Assembly (NCBI GenBank): GCA_014377625.1
Contig: JACMPG010000084.1
Location: 1-59,309 of the forward strand
Direction: 5' to 3'
Length of the DNA: 59,309 nucleotides
From: Spirosoma sp.
Lineage (GTDB): Bacteria > Bacteroidota > Bacteroidia > Cytophagales > Spirosomataceae
Shown: one piece after another, positions 16,843 through 27,615 of the stretch
Layout of the letters: each line of letters begins with the position of its first letter
How positions within the stretch are numbered: the first letter of the stretch is position 1
Position numbers and translations under genes: made by a program
Notes under the pieces: model-generated
Seen by the model: only the letters and a program-made list of their open reading frames with translations
Told to the model about the DNA's origin: nothing
The model's database searches: none

Positions 16843-17472
16843 TCAAATCCCCAGCGTTCCGCCAGCGGTGGCTTCCACGGCCAAAGGGCGGTAGGTGTTG
16901 CGCTTTACCTCATCGTACTCTTCGGTTTCCAGCTCGGCGCGGTCGTTAATGAACGACTCGGCCAGTTGGGTCAGCAGATGATCGGTGTTTTTCTTTTCAT
17001 CGAGCGATTGATGCAACAGAGCTGCCGACTGCGAATAGCCCAGCACCTTAGCGAACGTGACGAGCGAACCGTACGTAGCAATACCGTGGTGTTCTGTTTT
17101 CTGAACGGCAATAATCAAACCGGCATCGCGGGTGAGCGAACCGGATTCGGTAACCGAAATCAACGCCTGCGCATCGTCGTCCAGCCCGTCGATAGCCGCG
17201 CAGGAGCCTTCTTTTACGTCGAGCCCCAGTATCTGAAAAACCTGCTCCAGCCGGGAAGTCTGGTTGCGGACCTCCTGCTGATGCTGCCGGAACGCCTGTT
17301 TCACCTCATCCGTAGTAGCGGCTTCGGTCTGATCGCCAAGCGCGTCGGCCACCTTCTTACCGGCGTAATAGATGTTCTGCAGTTCGGTTACGAACAGGCC
17401 GTGCAGGCCTTCATGGGTGAGTTCGTCATTGCCGTTTATAAAATTCGCGATTCGTTCGCCGAATGTTGCCAT
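16843..17472 (-). CDS. ferritin-like DUF892 (YciE-type) protein
   Basis: 209 residues from the ATG at 17472 (MATFGERIA); the frame stays open upstream but the family homology begins near this Met. Four-helix-bundle ferritin-like pattern: LFVTELQNIYYAGKKVADAL (about 26-45), QEVRNQTSRLEQVFQILGL, AGLIIAVQKTEHHGIATYGSLV (about 120-141) and LDEKKNTDHLLTQLAESF, with Glu/His residues placed for a di-iron site. YciE/YciF proteins are linked with stress responses, and the biochemical role is not settled. It converges on the acidic protein and lies just downstream of the tRNA-Glu on the same strand. Confidence 0.8.
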   Translation of the reverse strand: MATFGERIANFINGNDELTHEGLHGLFVTELQNIYYAGKKVADALGDQTEAATTDEVKQAFRQHQQEVRNQTSRLEQVFQILGLDVKEGSCAAIDGLDDDAQALISVTESGSLTRDAGLIIAVQKTEHHGIATYGSLVTFAKVLGYSQSAALLHQSLDEKKNTDHLLTQLAESFINDRAELETEEYDEVKRNTYRPLAVEATAGGTLGI

Positions 17473-17616
17473 GGGTTGTGTTGGTTTAGTGATTTGTGTA
17501 CTACTAAAACCAGTCAACCCACCGATAGTTTGTAACGCCATAGCGCGGGCGCAGTCAATAGGTTCGGGCCGGGTGGCCGGTGACACTGATATGCCGAACA
17601 GCGAGTGCGTACCACA

Positions 17617-17650
17617 AAAAAAGCCCCAACTCTCCGAGTCGGGGCTTTTA
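17617..17650 (-). terminator. terminator of the tRNA-Glu transcript
   Basis: A 14-bp stem with one mismatch (AAAAGCCCC... pairing with ...GGGGCTTTT) lies 7 bases past the tRNA 3' end on the minus strand. Oligo-A on the plus strand gives the U-tract. Confidence 0.8.
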
Positions 17651-17656
17651 CGTTAG

Positions 17657-17728
17657 TGACCGATACGGGAATCGAACCCGTGTTACCGCCGTGAAAGGGC
17701 GGTGTCCTAACCGCTAGACGAATCGGCC
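17657..17728 (-). tRNA. tRNA-Glu (UUC anticodon)
   Basis: 72 bases on the minus strand, beginning GGCCGATTCGTCTAGCGG. The acceptor stem GGCCGAT pairs with ATCGGTC (one G-U). The anticodon loop CTTTCAC gives UUC, the T-loop is GGTTCGATTCC, and the discriminator base is A. CCA is not encoded. Confidence 0.95.
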
Positions 17729-17787
17729 GTCTTTGTTAAAAGACCCAGCGTTTTGGCTTTTGGCCGCCATACTGGCGAATCGTGGTG

Positions 17788-17817
17788 CAAAAGTACGGCG
17801 AGTGTTTTAAAATGCAA
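17788..17817 (-). promoter_or_regulatory. promoter of tRNA-Glu (minus strand)
   Basis: On the minus strand ATTG (-33) is followed after 19 bases by TACTTTTG, an exact TAnnTTTG box at 17788-17795. This is the best full -33/-7 pair in the window. Transcription would start about 50 bases before the tRNA. Confidence 0.75.
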
Positions 17818-17908
17818 TAGTTAGATGTAAAAAATTATGAAATACATGTTCATGCCCCTTTACACTCTATTTTTGAGGGAATTAGCTTTCCTATATTTCT
17901 TTTGCTGC

Positions 17909-20524
17909 ATGAAACACCTGTTATCTATTACCTCAGTACTTGTTACGCTACTCTTTGTACAGCCCACACTGGCTCAGACACAGCCCGCGTCCGCATCGCT
18001 AACATCACCAGTCCAGTTTCTGGGTTACGAACCAGGTGAACGCTTTACGCCCCATCATCAGTTACTGGCCTACGCTCAGGAAGTGGCCCGGCAACGGCCA
18101 AACCGCGTTAAGCTCATGCCCTACGGCAAGACGTATGAAGGTCGGCAGCTGATGCTGGTCGTGGTGGCGTCGGAAGCAAATCTGAACCGGCTTGAAGCCA
18201 TCCGTACCAATAACCTGAATCGCATTGGCCTGTCTGACGATAAACCTGGTACGGTTACCACGTCAGCGACTACGGCTCCCGGCAGTACAACCCCGGCCAT
18301 TGCCTGGTTGAGCTACAACGTACACGGCAACGAAGCGGTCAGCTCCGAAGCCTTTATGGAGGTCCTGTACGAACTGGTCAGCGGCAACAGCGGTCGGCAG
18401 TCGGCGGTGGCCCAGAAGGTAATGAATACGTCGGTGGTGATTCTCGACCCCGGCCTGAACCCCGACGGTCACGACCGCTACGTGAACTGGTATAACCAGA
18501 TGATGGGCCGTACCGCCGACCCGACCCCCTTTGCCCGTGAACATACCGAACCCTGGCCCGGCGGTCGGTTTACGCACTACCTCTTTGACCCCAACCGAGA
18601 CTGGGCATGGCAGGTGCAGGAAACCTCGCAACAGCGCATGGCCATGTATCAGCACTGGATGCCCCACCTCCACGCCGATTTTCACGAGATGGGCGTAGAG
18701 AATCCGTATTATTTTGCCCCTTCGGCCAAGCCGTACCACGAAGACATTACGCCGTTTCAGCGCGATTTTCAGCAAACTATTGGCAAGTATAGCAGCCGCG
18801 CGTTCGACAAAAACGGCTGGCTGTATTATAGCCGCGAACGCTACGATTTACTGTATCCCAGCTACGGCGACACCTACCCCACCTACAATGGAGCCATTGG
18901 CATGACGTTTGAACAGGGCGGTGGTGGCCGGGCGGGTGTGGCCATTCGGAAAGCCGATGGCGACACGCTCACCCTGCGCCAGCGCATCGACCACCACGTA
19001 GCCACCAGCTTTGCCACGCTCGAAGCCTTCTCTGACCGGGCCCCGGAGGTTCTGACCGAGTTTGGCCGGTTCTTCGACGATGCCCGTAACAAACCCATCG
19101 GTGCCTACAAAAGCTACGTCATCAAAGCTAACGGCGACCTGGGGCGGTTGAAAAACCTGCAACTGCTGCTGGACCGGAACAAAATCAGCTACGGCTACGC
19201 AGGTAAAGCTCAGTCACTGCCGGGTTTCAATTACAACACCCGGCAGAACGAAAAGAGCGTGGCCATTGACGCCAGCGATATGGTCATCAGCGCGTACCAG
19301 CCCAAGTCAACGCTGCTCAAAATCCTGTTCGAGCCAACGACTACGCTGGAAGACTCTGCTACATACGACATCACGGCCTGGGCAATGCCTTATGCGTACG
19401 GTCTGCAAACCTACGGCCTGACCACACGCCTAACGCCAACGCCCGCCAACGCCCCGCAGGTATCGGTACCGGTCAATCAATCAGCCACAAATACTACGCA
19501 ACCCTACGCGTATCTGGTGCGTTGGCAGTCCATGCCGTCGGTGCAGATGCTGGCGGGTCTGCTCAATAAGAAAGTAAAAGTACGGGCGGCAGAAAAACCG
19601 TTCGAGGTAGAAGGCAAGACCTACCCAACGGGTACTTTGCTGATAACCCGAACGGGCAACGAACGCTTCGGCAATCAGCTCAACGCGCTGGTGCAGGCCG
19701 AGGCTGCGCGGGTAGGCGTTGACGTAACGCCGGTACAAACGGGTTTTGCAACGAAAGGGTCCGACTTTGGGTCGGGCTCGAACCTGAGCCTGAAAGCTCC
19801 TCGTGTGGGCCTGTTGGTAGGCGACGGAACGATTCCTACCGCAGCAGGCGAAGTCTGGCATTACTTCGACCGTGAGTTGCAGTACCCCATTACGCTCATC
19901 GACGGCAACGCGCTGGGCAACGTAACGTGGAGCGAACTGGATGTGTTGATTCTGCCCAGCAATTACAACTACGGCAAGTTTCTGAATGAGCGAACGCTTT
20001 CGGCCATCAAAACCTGGATTCAGGCGGGGGGTAAACTCATTGCGCTGGAGCGGGCCGCTTCGTTCCTGGCCGGGAAAGATGGGTTTAATCTAAAAGAGAA
20101 GAAAGAAGACGAATCGAAAAAAGATAAAAAAACAGCCACAGTCGATTCCCTCAAAATTTACGGCGACCGCGAACGGCAGGCCCTCTCCGATGATACGCCC
20201 GGCAGCATCTACCGCCTAACCCTCGATACGACGCATCCGCTGGCGTTTGGGCTGGCTGATGGCTATTATTCACTGGTGCTGAATACGTTCAATTTCGATT
20301 TCCTGAAGGAAGGCTGGAATGTAGGCTACCTGAAAACCGACAACTACGTGTCTGGTTTCGTGGGGAAAAATGCCAAACCCAAACTACGCAATACGCTGGT
20401 ACTGGGCGTTCAGGATTATGGGCGCGGCAGCGTAGTCTATATGGCCGACGACCCGCTGTTTCGGGGATTCTGGTACGGCGGCAAACTGCTGTTTGGTAAT
20501 GCGGTCTTTATGGTGGGTAATTAA
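17909..20524 (+). CDS. exported M14-family zinc carboxypeptidase
   Basis: 871 residues from ATG 17909, chosen because MKHLLSITSVLVTLLFVQPTLAQ is a proper signal peptide; the frame is open back to 17837. The peptidase domain carries the zinc pair in NVHGNEAVSSEAF (His and Glu), then NPDGHDRY, DFNRDW-like DPNRDWAW, the third ligand in HADFHEMG, and the catalytic Glu in MTFEQGGGG. The following ~500 residues include an amidotransferase-like Rossmann region (LLVGDGTIPTAAGEVWHYF, LDVLILPSNYN) with a Lys/Glu-rich insertion. It probably trims peptides or peptidoglycan stems in the periplasm. It is followed 3 bases later by the DUF5916 gene. Confidence 0.88.
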   Translation: MKHLLSITSVLVTLLFVQPTLAQTQPASASLTSPVQFLGYEPGERFTPHHQLLAYAQEVARQRPNRVKLMPYGKTYEGRQLMLVVVASEANLNRLEAIRTNNLNRIGLSDDKPGTVTTSATTAPGSTTPAIAWLSYNVHGNEAVSSEAFMEVLYELVSGNSGRQSAVAQKVMNTSVVILDPGLNPDGHDRYVNWYNQMMGRTADPTPFAREHTEPWPGGRFTHYLFDPNRDWAWQVQETSQQRMAMYQHWMPHLHADFHEMGVENPYYFAPSAKPYHEDITPFQRDFQQTIGKYSSRAFDKNGWLYYSRERYDLLYPSYGDTYPTYNGAIGMTFEQGGGGRAGVAIRKADGDTLTLRQRIDHHVATSFATLEAFSDRAPEVLTEFGRFFDDARNKPIGAYKSYVIKANGDLGRLKNLQLLLDRNKISYGYAGKAQSLPGFNYNTRQNEKSVAIDASDMVISAYQPKSTLLKILFEPTTTLEDSATYDITAWAMPYAYGLQTYGLTTRLTPTPANAPQVSVPVNQSATNTTQPYAYLVRWQSMPSVQMLAGLLNKKVKVRAAEKPFEVEGKTYPTGTLLITRTGNERFGNQLNALVQAEAARVGVDVTPVQTGFATKGSDFGSGSNLSLKAPRVGLLVGDGTIPTAAGEVWHYFDRELQYPITLIDGNALGNVTWSELDVLILPSNYNYGKFLNERTLSAIKTWIQAGGKLIALERAASFLAGKDGFNLKEKKEDESKKDKKTATVDSLKIYGDRERQALSDDTPGSIYRLTLDTTHPLAFGLADGYYSLVLNTFNFDFLKEGWNVGYLKTDNYVSGFVGKNAKPKLRNTLVLGVQDYGRGSVVYMADDPLFRGFWYGGKLLFGNAVFMVGN

Positions 20525-20527
20525 TCT

Positions 20528-22759
20528 ATGCGATTTCTCCTAAACCCGATTGTTCTCCTGCTGCTCGTGGCCCTGCCCGCGCTGGCACAGCGAAAAAACG
20601 CGGACTATCAGTATCAGATCGAGCGGGCCGTGGCTCCGGTGGTCGTTGACGGGTCCATTGACGAAGCCGCCTGGCAATCCACGCAGCTGGCATCTGATTT
20701 CTGGATGGTGCTGCCGATGGATACCAGCCGGGCGCGAGTCCGCACCGATGTGCGTATGACGTACGACGACCGGAACCTGTATCTCAGTGCGGTATGCTTT
20801 TACAGTGACCTGCCCGGCAAACCCTACGTGGTTGAGTCGCGCCGGCGCGACTGGAATTTTGGCCGCAACGACAACTTCATCCTATTCATGGATACCTTCG
20901 ACGATCAGACCAACGGCTTTGCTTTTGGCACCAATTCCGTGGGTGCCCAATGGGATGGGTTGATGTTCGAAGGCAGTAAGGTTAACCTGAGCTGGGACAA
21001 CAAATGGACGTCGGCGGTGCGTAACTACGCCGACCGTTATGTGCTGGAGATGGCCATTCCGTTCAAGACCATTCGCTACAAGCCGGGTATTTCGCGCTGG
21101 GGTATCAACTTTAGTCGGCAGGATTTAAAAACCACCGAAAAATCGGCCTGGGCGCCGGTACCGCGGCAGTTTCCGACGGCGTCGCTGGCCTATACGGGTA
21201 TGCTGGTCTGGCAACAGCCACCGCCAACGCCCGGTGCCAACATCTCGCTGATTCCGTACGCGCTTACCAGCATGGCCCGGGATTACGAACACGGCATTCC
21301 AACCAAAAACAAATTCAACGCGGGGCTGGATGCCAAAATAGCCATTACATCGTCGCTGAATCTGGACCTGACCATCAACCCGGATTTTTCGCAGGTTGAT
21401 GTGGATCAGCAGGTCACTAATCTGGACCGGTTCGAGCTGTTCTTCCCCGAACGGCGGCAGTTTTTCCTTGAAAACGGCGATCAGTTCAGCAACTTCGGTT
21501 ACGGCACCATCCGCCCGTTTTTCAGTCGACGGATTGGGCTGGGGGGCGTACCGATTCGGTTTGGGGCACGGCTGAGCGGCAAGCTTGACCAAAACTGGCG
21601 CGTGGGTATTATGGATATGCAGACGGGTGCCGTAGAAGCAACGGGGCTTCCTGCGCAGAATTTTGCGGTCGTAGCTTTACAACGGCGCGTATTTGCCCGC
21701 TCGAACGTAGGCGTGCTGTTCGTGAATAAGCAATCGCTCAACTACGCGCCGGGCATACCAATCGACTCCGTTTCGGTTGGCCAGCCCGTATACACACAAT
21801 ACAATCGCAACCTTGGATTTGAATACAATCTGGCATCGGCCAATAACCTCTGGACAGGAAAAGCGATGTACCTGAAATCGTTTAGTCCGCTGGTATCGGG
21901 CAACGATGCTATTCTGGCGGGAAACCTACAGTACAACAGCCGACAATGGCTACTGGGCGGACAGGTGGAAAGTGTGGGCAAAAACTACACCGCCGAAGCG
22001 GGCTACGTACCGCGCCGGGGCTATCGCAAAGCCACCGGCACGGCGGGTTACACGTTTTTCCCGACCGGCACCAGCGTACTGAGCCATGGGCCGCAACTTC
22101 AGTCAACGTATTTCTTCGATCCCACCGGGCGACAGAGCGATAACGAGAGCTACCTCAGTTACACCATCACGTTCCGCAGTAAAAGCGTATTGCAGACCTG
22201 GGTCGCTACGGACTATGTACGGCTGCTGGCTCCCTTTGATCCTACCAACACGGGTCGCCAAACCCTGGCAACGGGTACTGAGCATAGCTGGCGGGCGTGG
22301 GGTACCAAATTTGACTCCAAACCGCAGAGTCTGTTCACGTACGGCTTCTCCTCACGCTACGGCGGCTACTATGCCAACGGTACCCGCCTGAACCTCACCG
22401 CCGACCTCGGCTACCGCTTCCAACCCTACGTTAGTCTGGCCGCCAGCGCGAGTTACAATGACATTCGATTGTCACAGCCCTGGGGGCAGACTACATTCTG
22501 GCTGGTTGGTCCGCGCTTTGATGTCACGATGACCAACACCCTGTACCTGACCACGTTTATACAGTATAATGAACAGCAGAAAAACATGAATGTGAATGCC
22601 CGTATACAGTGGCGGTACAAACCGGCGTCAGACTTCTTTCTGGTCTATACCGACAATTACCTCCCCAACTCGGCGCAGATCGGACAGGACGTACCGGGGC
22701 TGTTTTCGGTCAGAAACCGGGCGTTAGTCTTGAAGTGGACGTACTGGTGGAACCTCTGA
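20528..22759 (+). CDS. DUF5916 outer-membrane protein with N-terminal CBM9-like domain
   Basis: 743 residues with a signal peptide (to about residue 20, LLVALPALAQ). Residues ~32-215 form a CBM9-like sugar-binding sandwich (VVDGSIDEAAWQ, YDDRNLYLSAVC, LEMAIPFKTIRY). DUF5916 follows with its hallmark LTINPDFSQVDVDQQVTNL and FPERRQFFLENGDQF, then a C-terminal barrel-like series of aromatic strands ending LKWTYWWNL. The family is common in Bacteroidota and has no established activity. The 3-base gap to the M14 peptidase gene implies an operon. Confidence 0.88.
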   Translation: MRFLLNPIVLLLLVALPALAQRKNADYQYQIERAVAPVVVDGSIDEAAWQSTQLASDFWMVLPMDTSRARVRTDVRMTYDDRNLYLSAVCFYSDLPGKPYVVESRRRDWNFGRNDNFILFMDTFDDQTNGFAFGTNSVGAQWDGLMFEGSKVNLSWDNKWTSAVRNYADRYVLEMAIPFKTIRYKPGISRWGINFSRQDLKTTEKSAWAPVPRQFPTASLAYTGMLVWQQPPPTPGANISLIPYALTSMARDYEHGIPTKNKFNAGLDAKIAITSSLNLDLTINPDFSQVDVDQQVTNLDRFELFFPERRQFFLENGDQFSNFGYGTIRPFFSRRIGLGGVPIRFGARLSGKLDQNWRVGIMDMQTGAVEATGLPAQNFAVVALQRRVFARSNVGVLFVNKQSLNYAPGIPIDSVSVGQPVYTQYNRNLGFEYNLASANNLWTGKAMYLKSFSPLVSGNDAILAGNLQYNSRQWLLGGQVESVGKNYTAEAGYVPRRGYRKATGTAGYTFFPTGTSVLSHGPQLQSTYFFDPTGRQSDNESYLSYTITFRSKSVLQTWVATDYVRLLAPFDPTNTGRQTLATGTEHSWRAWGTKFDSKPQSLFTYGFSSRYGGYYANGTRLNLTADLGYRFQPYVSLAASASYNDIRLSQPWGQTTFWLVGPRFDVTMTNTLYLTTFIQYNEQQKNMNVNARIQWRYKPASDFFLVYTDNYLPNSAQIGQDVPGLFSVRNRALVLKWTYWWNL

Positions 22760-22852
22760 TACTGGGTACGAAAACAAACGAAGTTTATGTCAGTTATTTT
22801 GCTAATCGTCAGGGATATTCGTCCAGGACACTGCACAAAACTCAATGTTCTC

Positions 22853-23038
22853 ATGAAAACTTTACTTCGTTTTTTACCGATGGTCGTCGTGGCTTTTCTG
22901 CTCACCTTTTCGATGAGCGGCTGCTCGGTCATCGGCGACATTTTTAAGGCCGGTGCCTGGACAGGCATCATTGGCGTCGTTGCCGTAGTTGTACTACTGA
23001 TCTGGCTGGTATCCAAATTCCTGGGTGGCCGACGCTGA
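22853..23038 (+). CDS. small putative lipoprotein / membrane peptide
   Basis: 61 residues from ATG 22853 (MKTLLRFLPMVVVAFLLTFSMSGC). A hydrophobic signal ending in SGC suggests lipidation at residue 24. A short loop VIGDIFKAGAWTG leads to one transmembrane helix (GVVAVVVLLIWLVSKFLGG) and a basic end. The upstream in-frame ATG at 22787 would add a non-signal leader and is not preferred. Function is unknown. It is followed immediately by a very strong terminator. Confidence 0.65.
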   Translation: MKTLLRFLPMVVVAFLLTFSMSGCSVIGDIFKAGAWTGIIGVVAVVVLLIWLVSKFLGGRR

Positions 23039-23040
23039 CC

Positions 23041-23108
23041 TCATCAACCCCTCAGCAAAAAAGGAGCGTTCCAGACGGAATGCTCCTTTTTTGCTGAGGG
23101 GTTGATGA
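23041..23108. terminator. long bidirectional terminator
   Basis: A 32-bp stem with a single mismatch (23041-23072 with 23077-23108) and an AGAC loop includes an AAAAAA/TTTTTT block. It sits exactly between the convergent genes ending at 23038 (+) and 23115 (-). Confidence 0.9.
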
Positions 23109-23114
23109 TCAAGA

Positions 23115-24011
23115 TCAAGCTACTAACTGTAGCAGACCGTCGCGCTGGAGAACGGCCCGCTGCCGCTCCCTCAGGTCGTCGGAAGCCCGCATGAGCGGCA
23201 GCCGTACTTCGCTGGAAATCAGGCCCATCTGACTTAGAATACTCTTGATACCTACCGGGTTGCCTTCTTCGTACAACAGCGGGTCGATGCGCAGGAAATG
23301 GCCCAGCTGGTTTTGTGCGAAGACAAAATCGCCCTGCAAAGCCGCGTCAATCATAGCCGTAAACTTAGCCGGGAAGGCATTGGCAACCACCGACATTACC
23401 CCTACGCCACCAATGCTGATGATGGGTACGGCCTGTACGTCGTCGCCGGAAATGAGCAGAAAATCGTCGGGTTTGTCGCGGGCAATTTCCATGCACTGCT
23501 CAATCACACACGACGCTTCTTTTACACCGATAATATTAGGATGCTGCGCGAGTTCAACAATCGTTTCGGCACTCATATTAATACCGGTACGGAACGGGAT
23601 GTTATATAAAATGACCGGCACCGGGCTGGCGTCGGCGATGCGCGTAAAATGCTCGATAACGCCCCGTTTGCCGGGTTTGTTGTAGTACGGACACACCGAC
23701 AAAATAGCATCCACCCCGGCAAAATCAATGTCCTGCATCCCGGCCACCACCTCACTCGTGACGTTGCCCCCCACACCAAAGACAATAGGCAGATTTCCGG
23801 GGTTGTTTTCTTTGAGATACTGCAAAAGCTGCTTCTTCTCGGCTTTCGTCACGGTGGGCGATTCGCCGGTGGTTCCCTGAAGAACAATGTACCGAACGCC
23901 CCCCTCGGTTACGTGGCGGACGATGCGGCCAAAGCCGTCGAAATCAAGAGAAAAATCAGCGTTGAAGGGCGTAACAATGGCAACGCCAACGCCATGAAAT
24001 TGAGTGGTCAT
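23115..24011 (-). CDS. dapA: 4-hydroxy-tetrahydrodipicolinate synthase
   Basis: 298 residues. The TIM-barrel lyase motifs are present: VLQGTTGESPTVT (about 43-55), the catalytic Tyr in ILYNIPFRTG (about 135), the Schiff-base Lys in NIIGVKEASC (about 163), and LISGDDVQAVPIISIGGVGVMSV. It condenses pyruvate with aspartate semialdehyde in the lysine/diaminopimelate pathway. Length and motifs point to DapA rather than N-acetylneuraminate lyase. No other dap genes are adjacent. Confidence 0.93.
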   Translation of the reverse strand: MTTQFHGVGVAIVTPFNADFSLDFDGFGRIVRHVTEGGVRYIVLQGTTGESPTVTKAEKKQLLQYLKENNPGNLPIVFGVGGNVTSEVVAGMQDIDFAGVDAILSVCPYYNKPGKRGVIEHFTRIADASPVPVILYNIPFRTGINMSAETIVELAQHPNIIGVKEASCVIEQCMEIARDKPDDFLLISGDDVQAVPIISIGGVGVMSVVANAFPAKFTAMIDAALQGDFVFAQNQLGHFLRIDPLLYEEGNPVGIKSILSQMGLISSEVRLPLMRASDDLRERQRAVLQRDGLLQLVA

Positions 24012-24039
24012 ACTGGCCGCAGAAGAATTGATTGGATGG

Positions 24040-24067
24040 CAAAGTTACGCGAATTTCGGGCGGCAAA
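24040..24067 (-). promoter_or_regulatory. probable dapA promoter (minus strand)
   Basis: TAACTTTG (24040-24047, minus strand) matches TAnnTTTG. TTTG lies further upstream at 24064-24067, but the 16-base spacing is shorter than usual. The box is 28 bases before the dapA start and just past the end of the gene at 24073. Confidence 0.45.
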
Positions 24068-24072
24068 TTGGG

Positions 24073-24678
24073 TCAGACCGCAACAGACGGTTGCGAGAAG
24101 TCGCGGGGGACGAAATAGGCGGGCGTTTTTAGCTCAAACACTTCATCGTGAATCGACGCCACGAACAGGCCTGCCTTCTGCGCTTCCCGGCGACTCTCGT
24201 CTGACCCACTCACGCAGGCAATGATGCCAAACAGTTTCTTGTCGGCATGTTCGGGATGCAGCCGCCTGAACCGGTCCATCGTCTTCAACATCTGCTCGAT
24301 GCCGGAGGTTTTCAGATGACTTTTTACCTCTACAATAACTGCCGTGTTCACATCACCATTGGCCAGACCAAGTACGTCGATTTCGAGCGAATCGGAACCT
24401 GCTTCGGTCTTGTAGTTCGTGGTGATGGTTTTCATGCCGAACTGTTTTCGCAATACCTTCTCCATCGACGGAAACGCCATACCCTCCGTAAACGAACCGA
24501 ACTTGTTGCCGATATCGCCCACGATTTTGGCCGTTTTTTTCCATTCTTTCTCTGTTTCAGCCCGTAACCGAATCAATTCATCTGCCTGTTCGCGCTGCTT
24601 CTGGTCATGCTCGCGCTGCTTCTCGGTCATTTCACGGAGAATGGCTCTTATGTCGTCAAAACTGGTGTTCGTTTCCAT
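24073..24678 (-). CDS. coiled-coil PD-(D/E)XK nuclease-like protein (DUF3782 type)
   Basis: 201 residues. The N-terminal ~55 residues are a Lys/Glu/Gln-rich coiled coil (MTEKQREHDQKQREQADELIRLR). The C-terminal domain has the PD-(D/E)XK core: LEIDVLGLANGD (Asp) followed by AVIVEVKSHL (E-x-K), then an alpha/beta tail. Such proteins are widespread in Bacteroidota and cyanobacteria as presumed restriction-like or repair nucleases of unknown target. The gene lies between ligA (63-base gap) and dapA on the same strand. Confidence 0.75.
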   Translation of the reverse strand: METNTSFDDIRAILREMTEKQREHDQKQREQADELIRLRAETEKEWKKTAKIVGDIGNKFGSFTEGMAFPSMEKVLRKQFGMKTITTNYKTEAGSDSLEIDVLGLANGDVNTAVIVEVKSHLKTSGIEQMLKTMDRFRRLHPEHADKKLFGIIACVSGSDESRREAQKAGLFVASIHDEVFELKTPAYFVPRDFSQPSVAV

Positions 24679-24741
24679 TGGGTAGTGGGTTTGCGTCGCT
24701 GTAAAAGTAACGTATTTGTAATCAGCCCCGTTCGGAACAAA

Positions 24742-26820
<2,079 letters not shown>

Positions 26821-26888
26821 TCAGCAGGCAAATCGGGATAGGGAGTTCGGGCAAAAAAAGATAATTTTACCAGTCAAATAAATAATTC

Positions 26889-27560
26889 ATGCAGCCGCCC
26901 CTCATCGCTCCTTCTGTTCTTTCTGCCGATTTCGCCAATCTCCAGCGTGATATTGAGATGCTTAACAACAGCGAAGCCGACTGGTACCACGTCGATGTGA
27001 TGGACGGGCTGTTTGTACCGAATATTTCATTTGGGTTTCCGGTGCTCGAAGCCATCTACAAACATACCAAAAAGCCGCTCGACGTCCATCTGATGATTGT
27101 GCAGCCCGAACGCTACATTGCCGAATTTGCCCGCGCCGGAGCCAACCATATCACGGTACATTACGAAGCCTGTACCCACCTGCCCCGCGTACTGACTCAG
27201 ATTCGCGATGCGGGTTGCCGCGCCGGGGTGGCCCTGAATATGCAGACGCCGGTGGAGGTGCTGACCGACATTGCCGACATGTTCGATCAGGTGCTTATCA
27301 TGACAATTAATCCCGGCTTTGGTGGGCAGAAACTCATGCCGCTGTCTATACCGAAAGTACGTAAACTAAAACATCTGCTCAGAACAACGGGCAGTTCGGC
27401 CCTGATCGGTGTGGACGGTGGAATGACCCTCGACAACACGGCCACGCTGGTAGAAGCCGGTGCCGATTATGTGGTAGCCGGTACGTCGGTGTTCGGAGCC
27501 AGCAACCCTGCCGATGCTATACATCAGCTTAAGCATAGTAAACAGATAAACCTGGCGTAG
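26889..27560 (+). CDS. rpe: ribulose-phosphate 3-epimerase
   Basis: 223 residues. It shows the family's N-terminal IAPSVLSADFANL, the metal-binding HVDVMDGLFVPNISFG (about 34-49), DVHLMI with a ligand His (about 66), MTINPGFGGQ with the flexible loop (about 138-147) and IGVDGGM with a catalytic Asp (about 177). It interconverts ribulose-5-phosphate and xylulose-5-phosphate in the pentose phosphate pathway. It is divergent from ligA, with a 98-base shared spacer holding a weak -7-like TAATTTTA at 26862. Confidence 0.95.
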   Translation: MQPPLIAPSVLSADFANLQRDIEMLNNSEADWYHVDVMDGLFVPNISFGFPVLEAIYKHTKKPLDVHLMIVQPERYIAEFARAGANHITVHYEACTHLPRVLTQIRDAGCRAGVALNMQTPVEVLTDIADMFDQVLIMTINPGFGGQKLMPLSIPKVRKLKHLLRTTGSSALIGVDGGMTLDNTATLVEAGADYVVAGTSVFGASNPADAIHQLKHSKQINLA

Positions 27561-27615
27561 TCATACCGGCTAAGATGGTCTTTCTGAATTGCCTTCTTCA
27601 CACAACAAAACCAAC

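Noticed and set aside
22787-22852. Longer start for the 61-residue small lipoprotein
   Set aside because: The extra 22 residues precede a complete signal peptide and do not look like part of one.
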